Positions 25,909-35,140 of a stretch of 64,000 nucleotides of DNA are shown here, piece after piece. The notes under the pieces were generated by a model that was not told where the DNA came from, made no database searches, and was given only the letters and a program-made list of their open reading frames with translations. The number at the start of each line of letters is the position of its first letter. Positions within the stretch are counted from its first letter, which is position 1. The position numbers and the translations under genes were made by a program. The stretch is taken from positions 124,001 through 188,000 of the forward strand of contig CANKYU010000006.1 in the NCBI GenBank assembly GCA_947488295.1, given 5' to 3'. This DNA comes from an uncultured Anderseniella sp. (GTDB lineage: Bacteria; Pseudomonadota; Alphaproteobacteria; Rhizobiales; Aestuariivirgaceae).

Positions 25909-26012
25909 TGTCGTCTTCCGCCAGCAAATTGATGTGGTTTGCCGTTTACTGGTTGGCCGGCGTAGCCATCGTCGGCAGCATCGCCTATCTTATCAAGTCG
26001 GTGCTGGTTTAG
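25908..26012 (+). CDS. 34-residue CydX-like / DUF2474 small subunit
   Basis: A single-pass membrane peptide: charged start, K-L-M-W-F-A-V-Y-W-L-A-G-V-A, then a hydrophobic helix ending I-K-S-V-L-V. Its ATG overlaps the cioB stop by one base. Position and Trp-rich helix match the DUF2474/CydX-type accessory peptides that stabilise bd oxidases. Too short for default gene callers, so easily missed. Confidence 0.75.
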   Translation: MSSSASKLMWFAVYWLAGVAIVGSIAYLIKSVLV

Positions 26013-26047
26013 AGACACATGGGGTAATGTGAACCCGTAAATCTGGT

Positions 26048-27199
26048 CTAGGCGTTGAAAATATCCGGCTTGCCGTCGCGAATGCCAATGGCCAGCTTGC
26101 CGGTTTTCAGGCCTTCCGCCACTTCACCGAACAGTTCATGCCGCCAGCCGCGCATCATTTGCAGGTGATCCCCGCCATTGCCGGCAAACTCCTCGATGTC
26201 GGCTGCATTGGCGATCAGGCGCGGTGCGATGTTTTCGCGTTCACACACCACCTTGAGTCCCAACTTCAACACATCGGCGATAGCAGATGCTCCTTCCGGC
26301 TGCGGGCCTTTTGAAGGTTGCAGAGGCGGCAGCTTGTCCTTTGGCATGGCGAGGCCTGATTGAATGGCCTTCAGTATTTCATCGCCCAGTCCGCCGTCCG
26401 CCAGTCCGCGCGGCAGGGCGCGCAGTTTCGACAGGCCAGCCTTGTCGCGCGGTGCCTGTGTCGCCAGCTCGGAAATGGCATCATCCTTGATGATACGGTT
26501 TCTCGGCATGTTCTTGAATTGCGCGCGTTCTTCACGCCATTTGGCAAGCGCAACGGCAATGCCCATTTGCTTCGGATTGCGCGGCCTGAACTTCAGGCGT
26601 TTCCAAGCCTCATTCGGGTTGGAGATATAGGTATCGGCGGAAGCAATAACCGCCATTTCTTCCGCCAGCCACGGGGTGCGGCCGTTCTCGGCCAGCATGT
26701 CGCGCAGTTTCTCATAAACCACGCGCAGGTGGGTTACGTCAGACAGGGCGTAGGCAAGCTGTTTGTCGGTGAGCGGCCGCCTGGCCCAGTCGGTGAACCG
26801 GGACGATTTGTCAACCTGCTGGCCGGCCAGCTTGCGGACCAGGGCCTCGTAGCCGACCTGATCACCAAACCCGCAAACCATCGCGGCAATCTGCGTGTCA
26901 AAGATCGGTGTCGGTGTTGCGCCGGTTGCTTCAACGAAAATCTCGACATCCTGGCGCGCGGCATGAAACACCTTCAACACGTCTTCATTGGCCATCAGTT
27001 GATAGAACGGCGCCAGGTCAATGCCGTCAGCCATTGGGTCGATGATTGCTTCCTCGCTGGTACCCGCAATCTGGATCAGGCACAGGATCGGCCAGAATGT
27101 GTGCTCGCGCATGAACTCGGTATCCACAGTCACATAAGTGTCTGAGGAAAGCGTTTTACAGAGGTCGGCGAGGTCGTCGGTTGTGGTAATTATTTGCAT
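26048..27199 (-). CDS. rnd: Ribonuclease D
   Basis: A 383-residue 3'-5' exoribonuclease for tRNA and small-RNA 3' trimming. The DEDDy catalytic set is visible: VTVDTEFMRE (D and E), FHAARQDVEIF (D), and YALSDVTHLRVVYEKL (Y and D). An HRDC-type helical domain follows (about 205-290). Start taken as ATG at 27199 (M-Q-I-I-T-T-T-D-D-L); an in-frame TTG lies four codons upstream. Neither has a clear ribosome site. Divergent neighbours are aspS and an MFS gene. Confidence 0.93.
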   Translation of the reverse strand: MQIITTTDDLADLCKTLSSDTYVTVDTEFMREHTFWPILCLIQIAGTSEEAIIDPMADGIDLAPFYQLMANEDVLKVFHAARQDVEIFVEATGATPTPIFDTQIAAMVCGFGDQVGYEALVRKLAGQQVDKSSRFTDWARRPLTDKQLAYALSDVTHLRVVYEKLRDMLAENGRTPWLAEEMAVIASADTYISNPNEAWKRLKFRPRNPKQMGIAVALAKWREERAQFKNMPRNRIIKDDAISELATQAPRDKAGLSKLRALPRGLADGGLGDEILKAIQSGLAMPKDKLPPLQPSKGPQPEGASAIADVLKLGLKVVCERENIAPRLIANAADIEEFAGNGGDHLQMMRGWRHELFGEVAEGLKTGKLAIGIRDGKPDIFNA

Positions 27200-27270
27200 G
27201 GACAGGGACAAAGCCAGAATGTTGGGTGCAAATCAAGCGCATCGCCGCAATCTCTGGTTGAAAACCACTG

Positions 27271-28515
27271 TCAATCGCTCTTCCGGGGGCGCTTGCTCGC
27301 GGCCTTGTGGGCCAGCCGGTACATCACGGGTGAGGTTCTGAGCAGCGTTGCATAGCGCTTTTTGGCCTTCATGTCCGGTGTCCGGCGCACCGTCATTCTC
27401 CACAATGTCACGACAACGAGGCTCAGATGCACGATACTGGTATAGGTGAAGAAGAAATCCGGACCGAACACCGCCAATACCTGTGCGGCCACAAACGGTC
27501 CGATCATCGCCCCCATGGAAAAGAAGAAGCTCAAGCCGGCGGCTACAATGACATATTGCCCGCGGTCGGCCCGGTCATTGGCGTGCGCTGCCGAAAGCGA
27601 GTACAGCGGCAGGGCAAAGGCGCCGAACATGAAAATGCCGGTCAGGGCCATCGAATGTGATGTGCCTGCCGCATAGGACAGCAGAAAACCTGACGCGGCA
27701 GCGCCCAGCGTGGCGATGATCAGAACCCAGCGCCGGTCCAACCGGTCCGACAGCCAGCCGAGCGGCAATTGCAACACCGCCCCGCCAATGATGCCGGCGC
27801 TCATGAACGTGGCTACGCCGGTGGTGTCAAACCCGATATCCGATGCATAGATCGGTCCCATCAGCCGGAAGGTTGAATTGGTCATGCCGATGGTGATGCA
27901 GCCGAAACACGCCAGCGGTGATATCGCCCAGATGCTGGCGACGGAAAATCGAAACTCGTCAGGCGGTTTCGGCGCGGTTTTGTCCATCAGCGATATCGGC
28001 ACCAGCGACAGGCAGGTCATGATTGCGGCAATGGCAAAAATGGCGAAACCATATGCACCGAACACCGGCAGCAGGAACTGCGAACCGGTGACCGCAGCCA
28101 GATCCACCAACCGGTAAACCGACAAGGTGCTGGCACGGTGTGAATTGTCGACAGACGCGTTCAGCCAGCTCTCGATGACCATGAACAGGCCGGCAAAGCA
28201 GAAACCGGAAATGAAGCGCAAGCCAACCCAGGCCACCGGATCAAGCCACAACACCATGGTCAGCGATGCAGATGCCGCAATGGCGGCCAGTCCGGAGAAC
28301 ACGCGAATATGCCCCACCGCGCGGATCAGCCTGGCGGTAAACAGGCATGACAGCATGAACCCGGCGTAGTAGCCGGTTCCCATCAGTCCGATAAGCGACG
28401 GGTCAAACCCTTCATGGGCAGATCGCAGGGCAATCAGCGTGCCCTGCAGGCCGTTGCCGGCGAGCAGAATACCGGCGGCCGCGAGCAGGGGAGAGAGGGG
28501 AAGCAGGAAATTCAT
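27271..28515 (-). CDS. MFS transporter
   Basis: A 414-residue, 12-TM major facilitator of the YcaD/UMF-like class, inner membrane. The first half begins LPLSPLLAAAGILLAGNGLQ; the loop 2-3 region has GTGYYAGFMLSCLFTARLIR and the second half has QLPLGWLSDRLDRRWVLI. Substrate unknown. It is divergent from aspS and ends 72 bases upstream of rnd on the same strand. Confidence 0.88.
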   Translation of the reverse strand: MNFLLPLSPLLAAAGILLAGNGLQGTLIALRSAHEGFDPSLIGLMGTGYYAGFMLSCLFTARLIRAVGHIRVFSGLAAIAASASLTMVLWLDPVAWVGLRFISGFCFAGLFMVIESWLNASVDNSHRASTLSVYRLVDLAAVTGSQFLLPVFGAYGFAIFAIAAIMTCLSLVPISLMDKTAPKPPDEFRFSVASIWAISPLACFGCITIGMTNSTFRLMGPIYASDIGFDTTGVATFMSAGIIGGAVLQLPLGWLSDRLDRRWVLIIATLGAAASGFLLSYAAGTSHSMALTGIFMFGAFALPLYSLSAAHANDRADRGQYVIVAAGLSFFFSMGAMIGPFVAAQVLAVFGPDFFFTYTSIVHLSLVVVTLWRMTVRRTPDMKAKKRYATLLRTSPVMYRLAHKAASKRPRKSD

Positions 28516-28592
28516 GGATGTGCGCCTGCGCCTGGCAAAATAGTGCGTACATCTGTCCTAGTCCTGTACAGCTGTGTTCTCAAGCCAAAACC

Positions 28593-28621
28593 TTGACAAA
28601 TAAGCTGCCTCGTGCGCTTTT
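28593..28621 (+). promoter_or_regulatory. Probable aspS promoter
   Basis: Perfect TTGACA at 28593-28598 followed after 17-18 bases by GCTTTTC, a poor -10. It points to aspS, 49 bases downstream. The -35 is convincing, the -10 is not. Confidence 0.35.
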
Positions 28622-28669
28622 CCCGCGCATTCCAACGCACAAGTTCCGTGTTTGCCAAGAGGGTTACCC

Positions 28670-30454
28670 ATGCACGCCTATCGCAGCCATTCCTGCGCCC
28701 AGCTTTCCAAGTCCAATGTTGGTGAAACCGCACGCCTTTCAGGCTGGGTTCACCGTGTGCGAGATCATGGCGGACTGCTGTTCATTGACCTGCGCGATCA
28801 TTACGGCATGACCCAGGTCGTGGCGGACCCGGATTCGCCTGCCTTCAAAACCGCTGAAGCCGTGCGCGGCGAGTGGGTGATCCGTGTCGATGGTGATGTG
28901 AAGGCGCGTTCCGAGGAGACCGTAAATGCCAACCTGCCGACCGGCGAAGTGGAGGTGTTTGCGCGCGAAATCGAGGTGCTGTCGAAAGCATCGGAATTGC
29001 CGCTGCCGGTGTTCGGTGAACCTGACTATCCCGAAGACATCCGCCTGAAATACCGCTTCCTGGACCTGCGGCGTGAAACGCTTCATGCCAACATCATGAA
29101 ACGGTCGGCCATCATCTCAAAGATGCGGGCCGAAATGGCCGGTGCCGGGTTCAACGAGTTTTCAACCCCGATTCTGACCGCATCGTCGCCTGAGGGTGCG
29201 CGCGATTTCCTGGTGCCGAGCCGCATTCATCCGGGCCAGTTCTATGCACTGCCGCAGGCGCCGCAACAGTACAAGCAGTTGCTGATGGTGTCGGGTTTCG
29301 ACAAGTATTTTCAGATCGCACCGTGCTTCCGGGATGAAGACCCGCGCGCCGATCGCTTGCCGGGTGAGTTCTACCAGCTCGACCTTGAAATGAGCTTCGT
29401 GACTCAGGACGACGTGCTGGGTGCCGTCGAACCGGTCATGCGCAACGTGTTCGAGGCATTTGCCGATGGTAAACCGGTAACCGAAAGCTTCCCGCGCATT
29501 GCCTATGCTGATGCCATCCGCAAGTATGGCTCCGACAAGCCCGACCTGCGCAACCCGATTGAGATGCAGGCGGTCACCGAACATTTTGCCGCGTCCGGCT
29601 TCAAGGTGTTCGCCGGTATGATCGCGTCTGATCCGAAGGTCGAGATCTGGGCGATTCCCGCAAAGACCGGCGGCTCGCGCGCCTTCTGCGACCGCATGAA
29701 CTCGTGGGCGCAAGGTGAAGGCCAGCCCGGCCTCGGCTACATTTTCTGGCGCGGCGAAGGCGAAAGCCTTGAAGGCGCGGGACCGCTGGCCAAGAATATC
29801 GGCCCTGAACGCACCGAGGCCATTCGCACCCAGATGGGTCTGGATGACGGTGATGCCTGTTTCTTTGTTGCCGGTCTGCCGGAAAAGTTCGCCGCTTTCG
29901 CTGGCGCCGCGCGCGACCGGGCAGGGGCCGAACTGAAGCTCATCGATGAAGATCGTTTTGAACTGGCCTGGATCGTCGACTTCCCGTTTTACGAGTTCAA
30001 TGAGGAAGAAAAGAAGGTCGACTTCTCGCACAACCCGTTCTCCATGCCGCAGGGCGAGATGGATGCACTGGAAAACCAGGATCCGCTGACCATCAAGGCC
30101 TACCAGTATGACCTGGTATGCAACGGTTTTGAGATCGCCTCAGGCGGTATCCGCAATCACAAGCCGGAGACCATGGTCAAGGCGTTCGAGATTGCCGGGC
30201 TGCCCAGGGATGTGGTCGAGGAACGATTTGGCGGCCTGTACCGGGCATTCCAGTATGGCGCACCGCCCCACGGCGGCATGGCGGCTGGTGTCGACCGGGT
30301 GGTGATGCTGTTGTGCGGCACGCGAAACCTGCGCGAAATCACCCTGTTCCCGATGAACCAGCAGGCCGCTGACCTGCTCATGGGTGCACCGTCAGAAGCA
30401 GAGCCGCGCCAGTTGCGCGAACTGCATGTGCGCTTGTCGTTGCCGAAAGAGTAA
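28670..30454 (+). CDS. aspS: Aspartyl-tRNA synthetase
   Basis: Class II aminoacyl-tRNA synthetase of the bacterial type, 594 residues. N-terminal OB-fold anticodon domain (GWVHRVRDHGGLLFIDLRDH), catalytic core with motif 2 FRDEDPRADRLPGEFYQLD, GAD insertion domain (about 290-415) and motif 3 AAGVDRVVMLLCGTRNLREI. Start 28670 gives the standard MHAYRSHSC opening, with AAGAGGG upstream. Whether it also charges tRNA-Asn cannot be settled here. Confidence 0.97.
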   Translation: MHAYRSHSCAQLSKSNVGETARLSGWVHRVRDHGGLLFIDLRDHYGMTQVVADPDSPAFKTAEAVRGEWVIRVDGDVKARSEETVNANLPTGEVEVFAREIEVLSKASELPLPVFGEPDYPEDIRLKYRFLDLRRETLHANIMKRSAIISKMRAEMAGAGFNEFSTPILTASSPEGARDFLVPSRIHPGQFYALPQAPQQYKQLLMVSGFDKYFQIAPCFRDEDPRADRLPGEFYQLDLEMSFVTQDDVLGAVEPVMRNVFEAFADGKPVTESFPRIAYADAIRKYGSDKPDLRNPIEMQAVTEHFAASGFKVFAGMIASDPKVEIWAIPAKTGGSRAFCDRMNSWAQGEGQPGLGYIFWRGEGESLEGAGPLAKNIGPERTEAIRTQMGLDDGDACFFVAGLPEKFAAFAGAARDRAGAELKLIDEDRFELAWIVDFPFYEFNEEEKKVDFSHNPFSMPQGEMDALENQDPLTIKAYQYDLVCNGFEIASGGIRNHKPETMVKAFEIAGLPRDVVEERFGGLYRAFQYGAPPHGGMAAGVDRVVMLLCGTRNLREITLFPMNQQAADLLMGAPSEAEPRQLRELHVRLSLPKE

Positions 30455-30550
30455 AGGCCGCTGACCTGATCTGGGCGATGCCTTCGACTGCTTTGCCTTT
30501 TGCCTGTCAACTCAATCGGTGCAGGTGTAAAGGCAAACTGGGGCACTGCT

Positions 30551-30886
30551 CTAATCCCAGTACCTGCACATCCATTGGCCCTTGCGTTTGACTGCAATTG
30601 TGGCAGCGGAACCTTTGTATGTCTTCTTGCACACCCGGTTCGCCTCATCCCAGGTCATGGTCTTGGGTGAACCGATTTTGTAGTGGCAGATGATAGTGCC
30701 GTTCTGGCTGATCTTGGTCTGGGTAAGACGTTTGCCATAGGCCTTTCTGCACTTGCGCCTCGCTTCGCGCCATTGGGCCTTGGTCCATGCCGCTGCGGTC
30801 GTCCAGCCATTATGTGTGACCGGTGAAGCGACGCCCAGGCTCAGCGTCGCAGCGAACACAATCGTATAACAAAGGCCTCTTTTCAT
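30551..30886 (-). CDS. Secreted protein with internal duplication, unknown function
   Basis: A 111-residue product: signal peptide (residues 1-20, A-T-L-S-L-G-V-A-S), then two homologous ~38-residue halves. Half one contains WREARRKCRKAYGKRLTQTK and ends TIICHY; half two contains WDEANRVCKKTYKGSAATIA and ends QWMCRYW. Each has a W-x2-A-x3-C-[RK]-K start and a Cys-[HR]-Tyr end, suggesting one disulfide per repeat. GGGAGG precedes the ATG. Family unknown to me. Confidence 0.7.
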   Translation of the reverse strand: MKRGLCYTIVFAATLSLGVASPVTHNGWTTAAAWTKAQWREARRKCRKAYGKRLTQTKISQNGTIICHYKIGSPKTMTWDEANRVCKKTYKGSAATIAVKRKGQWMCRYWD

Positions 30887-31123
30887 TGATGGCTCCCTCC
30901 CAGCACGGCATCGGACTGCGACTATAGCAGGGCAGTTAAATCAGTACACACAATAGTGCCTTGATTGCCGGATTTTCAGGTCACTGCGTCGACCGCTGCC
31001 GCCGGGAAACGCGACGCCCCTAAACTACGCAATCTACACTGTGGAATGTCGCCTTACGCTGCTATAGGCTTGACGCCATAACAAGGTCCGCCAGGACATG
31101 AACAACCCGGAAGAAACGCCTCC

Positions 31124-33430
31124 ATGCCACGCATAGTAACCGACGAGCTGCGCGAAAACGCGCTGCACTATCACCGCAACCCGAAGCCTGGAAAGCTGGA
31201 GATCAAGGCCACCAAGCCCTTGTCCAATCAGCGCGATCTTGCACTTGCCTACTCGCCCGGCGTGGCGGCTGCCTGCATGGAGATTCACGACAAGCCCGCT
31301 GAAGCCCATACCCTGACGGCGCGCGGCAATATGGTTGCGGTTATCACCAACGGCACGGCCGTGTTGGGCCTTGGTGATATCGGTCCGCTGGCATCGAAAC
31401 CGGTGATGGAGGGCAAGGCGGTTCTGTTCAAGAAATTCGCCGACATCGACGTATTTGACCTCGAGCTTGACGCCAAGGATTCCGATGTTTTCGTGAATAC
31501 TGTCGCGGCACTGGAGCCCACGTTCGGTGGTATCAACCTGGAAGACATCAAGGCGCCGGAATGCTTCATCATCGAAGACGAACTCAAGCAGCGTATGAAC
31601 ATTCCGGTGTTTCACGACGACCAGCACGGCACCGCAATCATCGTGGCCGCGGCCATTGTCAACGGCCTGGAGATTGCCGGCAAGAAACTGGAAGACAGCA
31701 AGATTGTGACGTCCGGCGCAGGCGCTGCAGCGCTGGCCTGCCTCAACCTGGTTGTCGGCATGGGGGCAAAACCGGAAAACATCTGGATTTCCGACATTGA
31801 CGGTGTGGCCTATGAAGGCCGCGATGGCATCAACCAGTGGATGGCGCCGTACGCCAAGAAGACCGAGGCGCGCACCCTTGGCGATATTATCGAAGGTGCT
31901 GACGTGTTCCTGGGGCTGTCCGCCGGCGGGGTGCTGAAACCGGAGATGGTTGAAAAGATGGGCGACAAGCCGCTGATCATGGCGCTCGCCAACCCCAACC
32001 CCGAAATTCACCCCGACGAGGCCCGCAAGGTCAAACCCGATGCCATGATCTGCACCGGCCGATCCGATTTTCCCAACCAGGTCAACAATGTCCTGTGCTT
32101 CCCATACATCTTCCGCGGCGCACTGGATGTTGGCGCAACGGCTATCAATGAGGAAATGAAAATCGCGGCAACCCACGCCATTGCCGCGCTTGCCCATGAG
32201 GCGGTTTCCGAGCTGGCCGCACGGGCTTATGAAGGCGGGGTGTCGTCGTTCGGCGCCGACAGCCTGATCCCCAATCCTTTTGACCAGCGCCTTATATTGC
32301 GCATCGCTCCTGCCGTCGCAAAGGCGGCCATGGAGACCGGCGTGGCAACACGGCCGATTGAAGACTTCGATGCCTATGTGGAACACCTGACCCGCTTTGT
32401 GTTCCGCTCCGGCATGATCATGCGGCCGGTCTTTTCTGCAGCCAAACAGAATCCCAAGCGCATCATTTATGCCGAAGGTGAAGATGAACGTGCCATGCGC
32501 GCGGCTTCGCTGGCCAGGGCCGATGGCTGGGCCATTCCAATTCTGATTGGCCGACCTGAAGTGATTGAACGCCGCGCGGCCTCCTTTGGCCTTCATCTCA
32601 AGGCCGGCACCGATATTGAGGTAATCAATCCCGAGTCGGATCCGCGCTATCTGGATTACGTGAACACCCTGGTTGAAATAGCCGGTCGCAAGGGGGTGCC
32701 TCTCAATGCTGCCAGAACACTGGTGCGCACCAACTCAACCGTGATTGCGGCGCTGGCCATCAGGCGTGGTGACGCAGATGCGATGATCTGTGGACTTGAA
32801 GGCAGGTTCTACAGTCATCTCGATCATATCCGCCGGATCATCGGCATGGGGCCGCGTACCAGCGATTTTGCTGCCATATCCGGCTGTATCCTTGACCGCG
32901 GCGTGTATTTCTTTGCCGACACCTACGGCAATGTGGACCGCTCGCCGGCAGAGATGGCGCAACTGACCCGGCGGGTGTCGGGCATCATCAAGCGCTTTGG
33001 TGTCGAGCCCAAGGTGGCTCTTCTGGCCAATTCCAGTTTTGGCTCTGCCGAGTCCCCTGAGATTCAGCTGATGCGCGACACGGCAGGCCTGCTGCACGAA
33101 CAGGGCACCGATTTTGAGTTTGACGGAGAGATGCACGGCAACACGGCTCTGAATGAAGCTCTGCGCCAAAGACTGTTTCCGGGCTCCACCTTGAAGGGCG
33201 AGGCCAATGTGTTCATGTTTCCCAACTCCGATGCCGCCAACCTGGCTTACCAGCTGGTGATGGAGCTGGGGGCCGGCACACCGATCGGGCCGATCCTGGT
33301 GGGTGCTGCTGCAACAGCACATGTGCTTGTGCCGGCAGCCACCACGAGATCAGTGGTCAATGTATCCGCGGTTGCTGCCGTGGAAGTGCAGGCCCGCATC
33401 GATTACGCCAACTCCATCACAAAGGCTTAG
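31124..33430 (+). CDS. maeB: NADP-dependent malic enzyme with phosphotransacetylase-like C-terminus
   Basis: Decarboxylates malate to pyruvate, making NADPH. The 768-residue product is the hybrid MaeB type: malic domain (about 1-165; SNQRDLALAYSPGVAAAC, NGTAVLGLGDIG), NAD(P)-binding domain (about 165-415; VFHDDQHGTAII, GAGAAALACLNL) and a phosphate acetyltransferase-like domain (about 430-760; IIYAEGEDERAMRAA). The C-terminal domain is usually regulatory (acetyl-CoA) rather than catalytic. The 3' end overlaps the convergent sitD gene by 14 bases. Confidence 0.96.
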   Translation: MPRIVTDELRENALHYHRNPKPGKLEIKATKPLSNQRDLALAYSPGVAAACMEIHDKPAEAHTLTARGNMVAVITNGTAVLGLGDIGPLASKPVMEGKAVLFKKFADIDVFDLELDAKDSDVFVNTVAALEPTFGGINLEDIKAPECFIIEDELKQRMNIPVFHDDQHGTAIIVAAAIVNGLEIAGKKLEDSKIVTSGAGAAALACLNLVVGMGAKPENIWISDIDGVAYEGRDGINQWMAPYAKKTEARTLGDIIEGADVFLGLSAGGVLKPEMVEKMGDKPLIMALANPNPEIHPDEARKVKPDAMICTGRSDFPNQVNNVLCFPYIFRGALDVGATAINEEMKIAATHAIAALAHEAVSELAARAYEGGVSSFGADSLIPNPFDQRLILRIAPAVAKAAMETGVATRPIEDFDAYVEHLTRFVFRSGMIMRPVFSAAKQNPKRIIYAEGEDERAMRAASLARADGWAIPILIGRPEVIERRAASFGLHLKAGTDIEVINPESDPRYLDYVNTLVEIAGRKGVPLNAARTLVRTNSTVIAALAIRRGDADAMICGLEGRFYSHLDHIRRIIGMGPRTSDFAAISGCILDRGVYFFADTYGNVDRSPAEMAQLTRRVSGIIKRFGVEPKVALLANSSFGSAESPEIQLMRDTAGLLHEQGTDFEFDGEMHGNTALNEALRQRLFPGSTLKGEANVFMFPNSDAANLAYQLVMELGAGTPIGPILVGAAATAHVLVPAATTRSVVNVSAVAAVEVQARIDYANSITKA

Positions 33431-34286
33431 GATCAGTCTTTCGGGGCGGGCGCCGGCTGAGTTTTGCAAACCGCATCTGCTGGCGGACGAAGGCGGCGAT
33501 GAACAGGCCGGTCATGACCAGGACGATGGTCGGGGCAGGGGCGGAGTCCAGATGGAAGCTGGCAAACACGCCGACGAGGCTCGAACCGACCGCTACGGCG
33601 ATGGCGACAATCAGCATGGCTTCGAACCGTCGTGTGACAAGAAACGCGATTGCGCCGGGCGCGATCAGCAGGGCGATGGCCAGTATGATGCCGGATGCTT
33701 TCAGCGCACCGACGATGGCCAGAGAGATCGCGGCCAGAAGCCCGTAATGCAGCAGCGCAACTTTCAGCCCGATTGCGCGGGCGTGCTGTGCATCAAACGC
33801 ATGCAGCAACAGGTCCTTGCGCCAGATGGCTATGGCTGTGGTGCACAGAGCCGAAATGGCGGCCGTTTCAACCACATCGCCCCACGCCAGCCCGAGGATG
33901 TTGCCGAACAGGATATGGTCGAGATGCACTTCGGTCTGGATGGCGACATACATTACCAGGCCCAGGCCGAACATGCCGGAAAACACCACCCCCATGACTG
34001 TGTCCTGCTTTATCCTGGAGTTTCGGTCCAGGAAGCCGGTAGCCAGCGCACATGCCATGCCGGCGGTGAACGCGCCGGCGGCCAGGGGCACGCCGATAAT
34101 GTAGGCCAGTACGATGCCGGGCAGCACTGCGTGTGAAATCGCGTCTCCCATCAACGACCAGCCCTTGAGTACCAGGAAACACGACAATGCGGCCATCGGC
34201 ACTGACAACAGGACTGTAATGATGAACGCCTTGTGCATGAACTCGAAGGCAAACGGCTGCATGATCCATTCAACAATTGCCGTCAT
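33417..34286 (-). CDS. sitD: Manganese/iron ABC transporter permease SitD
   Basis: Inner-membrane permease of the ABC-3 family, 289 residues, about eight TM segments. Family signature: LVLKGWSLMGDAISHAVLPG near the N-terminus. Last gene of the sitABCD operon, overlapping sitC by four bases (ATGA). The C-terminus is basic (RRPPRKTDPKPL) and its coding end overlaps the convergent maeB. Confidence 0.92.
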   Translation of the reverse strand: MTAIVEWIMQPFAFEFMHKAFIITVLLSVPMAALSCFLVLKGWSLMGDAISHAVLPGIVLAYIIGVPLAAGAFTAGMACALATGFLDRNSRIKQDTVMGVVFSGMFGLGLVMYVAIQTEVHLDHILFGNILGLAWGDVVETAAISALCTTAIAIWRKDLLLHAFDAQHARAIGLKVALLHYGLLAAISLAIVGALKASGIILAIALLIAPGAIAFLVTRRFEAMLIVAIAVAVGSSLVGVFASFHLDSAPAPTIVLVMTGLFIAAFVRQQMRFAKLSRRPPRKTDPKPL

Positions 34287-35140
34287 GGCCGCGTCTCCAA
34301 AGCCGCGCGCGCCTTTGCCCGGGCCGCCAGCATGCCGTGTTTTGGCGCCAGGAAGAACGCGACCAGGAACACGCCCGTCATCAGGATGACGATGATCCCG
34401 CCGGTTGCCCCGTTGAGGAAGTAACTGAGATAGGCGCCCAGGAAGCTGGTCACAGCTCCTATTGAAACTGACAGGATAATCAGCCGGGAAAACCGGTCGG
34501 TCAGCAGGTAGGCGGTGGCGCCCGGCGTCACCACCATGGCAATGACCAGAAACGCGCCCACGGTCTGCAGCGCGGCAACAGTGCAGGCAGCCAGCAGGGT
34601 GAAGAACACCAGCCTGAGCGCTGTTGTGTTCAGGCCAACCGAGCGGGCGTGGTCTTCGTCAAAAAATGTCACCATAAGGTCTTTCCATTTCAGGCAAAGC
34701 ACGGTCATCGAGACGGCGCAGATAATAACCAGCTGCACCAGGTCTTCCGGCGTTATCGCCAGGATGTTGCCGAGCACGATGGTCTGGATGTTGACCGATG
34801 TCGGCGACAGCGACACCATGAACAACCCCAGCGCAAAGAACGAGGTGAAGATCAGGCCGATGATGGCGTCTTCGCGCAGCTTGGTCCTCTGGTTCAGGAA
34901 CAGCATGGTCAGCGCAGCCAGGCCGCCGGAGAAAAATGCCCCGATCGAAAACGGCAGGCCAAGCATATAGGCACCTGCGACGCCGGGCACGATGGCGTGG
35001 GACAGGGCATCGCCGATCAGCGACCAGCCCTTGAGCATCAGATAGGCCGACAGGAAGCCGCACACGCCGCCAACCAGGGCACACGCCCACATGGCATTGA
35101 CCATGTAGTTGTAGGTGAACGGTTCTAGCAGCAGGTTCAT
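34283..35140 (-). CDS. sitC: Manganese/iron ABC transporter permease SitC
   Basis: Second ABC-3 permease of the transporter, 285 residues, with LMLKGWSLIGDALSHAIVPG early and AVGAFLVIAMVVTPGATAYL-type TM features later (seen as TVGAFLVIAMVVTPGATAYL). Pairs with SitD to form a heterodimeric channel. It overlaps both neighbours by four bases, showing a tightly coupled operon. Confidence 0.92.
   Translation of the reverse strand: MNLLLEPFTYNYMVNAMWACALVGGVCGFLSAYLMLKGWSLIGDALSHAIVPGVAGAYMLGLPFSIGAFFSGGLAALTMLFLNQRTKLREDAIIGLIFTSFFALGLFMVSLSPTSVNIQTIVLGNILAITPEDLVQLVIICAVSMTVLCLKWKDLMVTFFDEDHARSVGLNTTALRLVFFTLLAACTVAALQTVGAFLVIAMVVTPGATAYLLTDRFSRLIILSVSIGAVTSFLGAYLSYFLNGATGGIIVILMTGVFLVAFFLAPKHGMLAARAKARAALETRP

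Noticed and set aside
31034..32596. 520-codon open frame on the minus strand
   Set aside because: Antisense to maeB, whose domains are unmistakable; the antisense product is His/Gly/Arg-rich with no recognisable domain.
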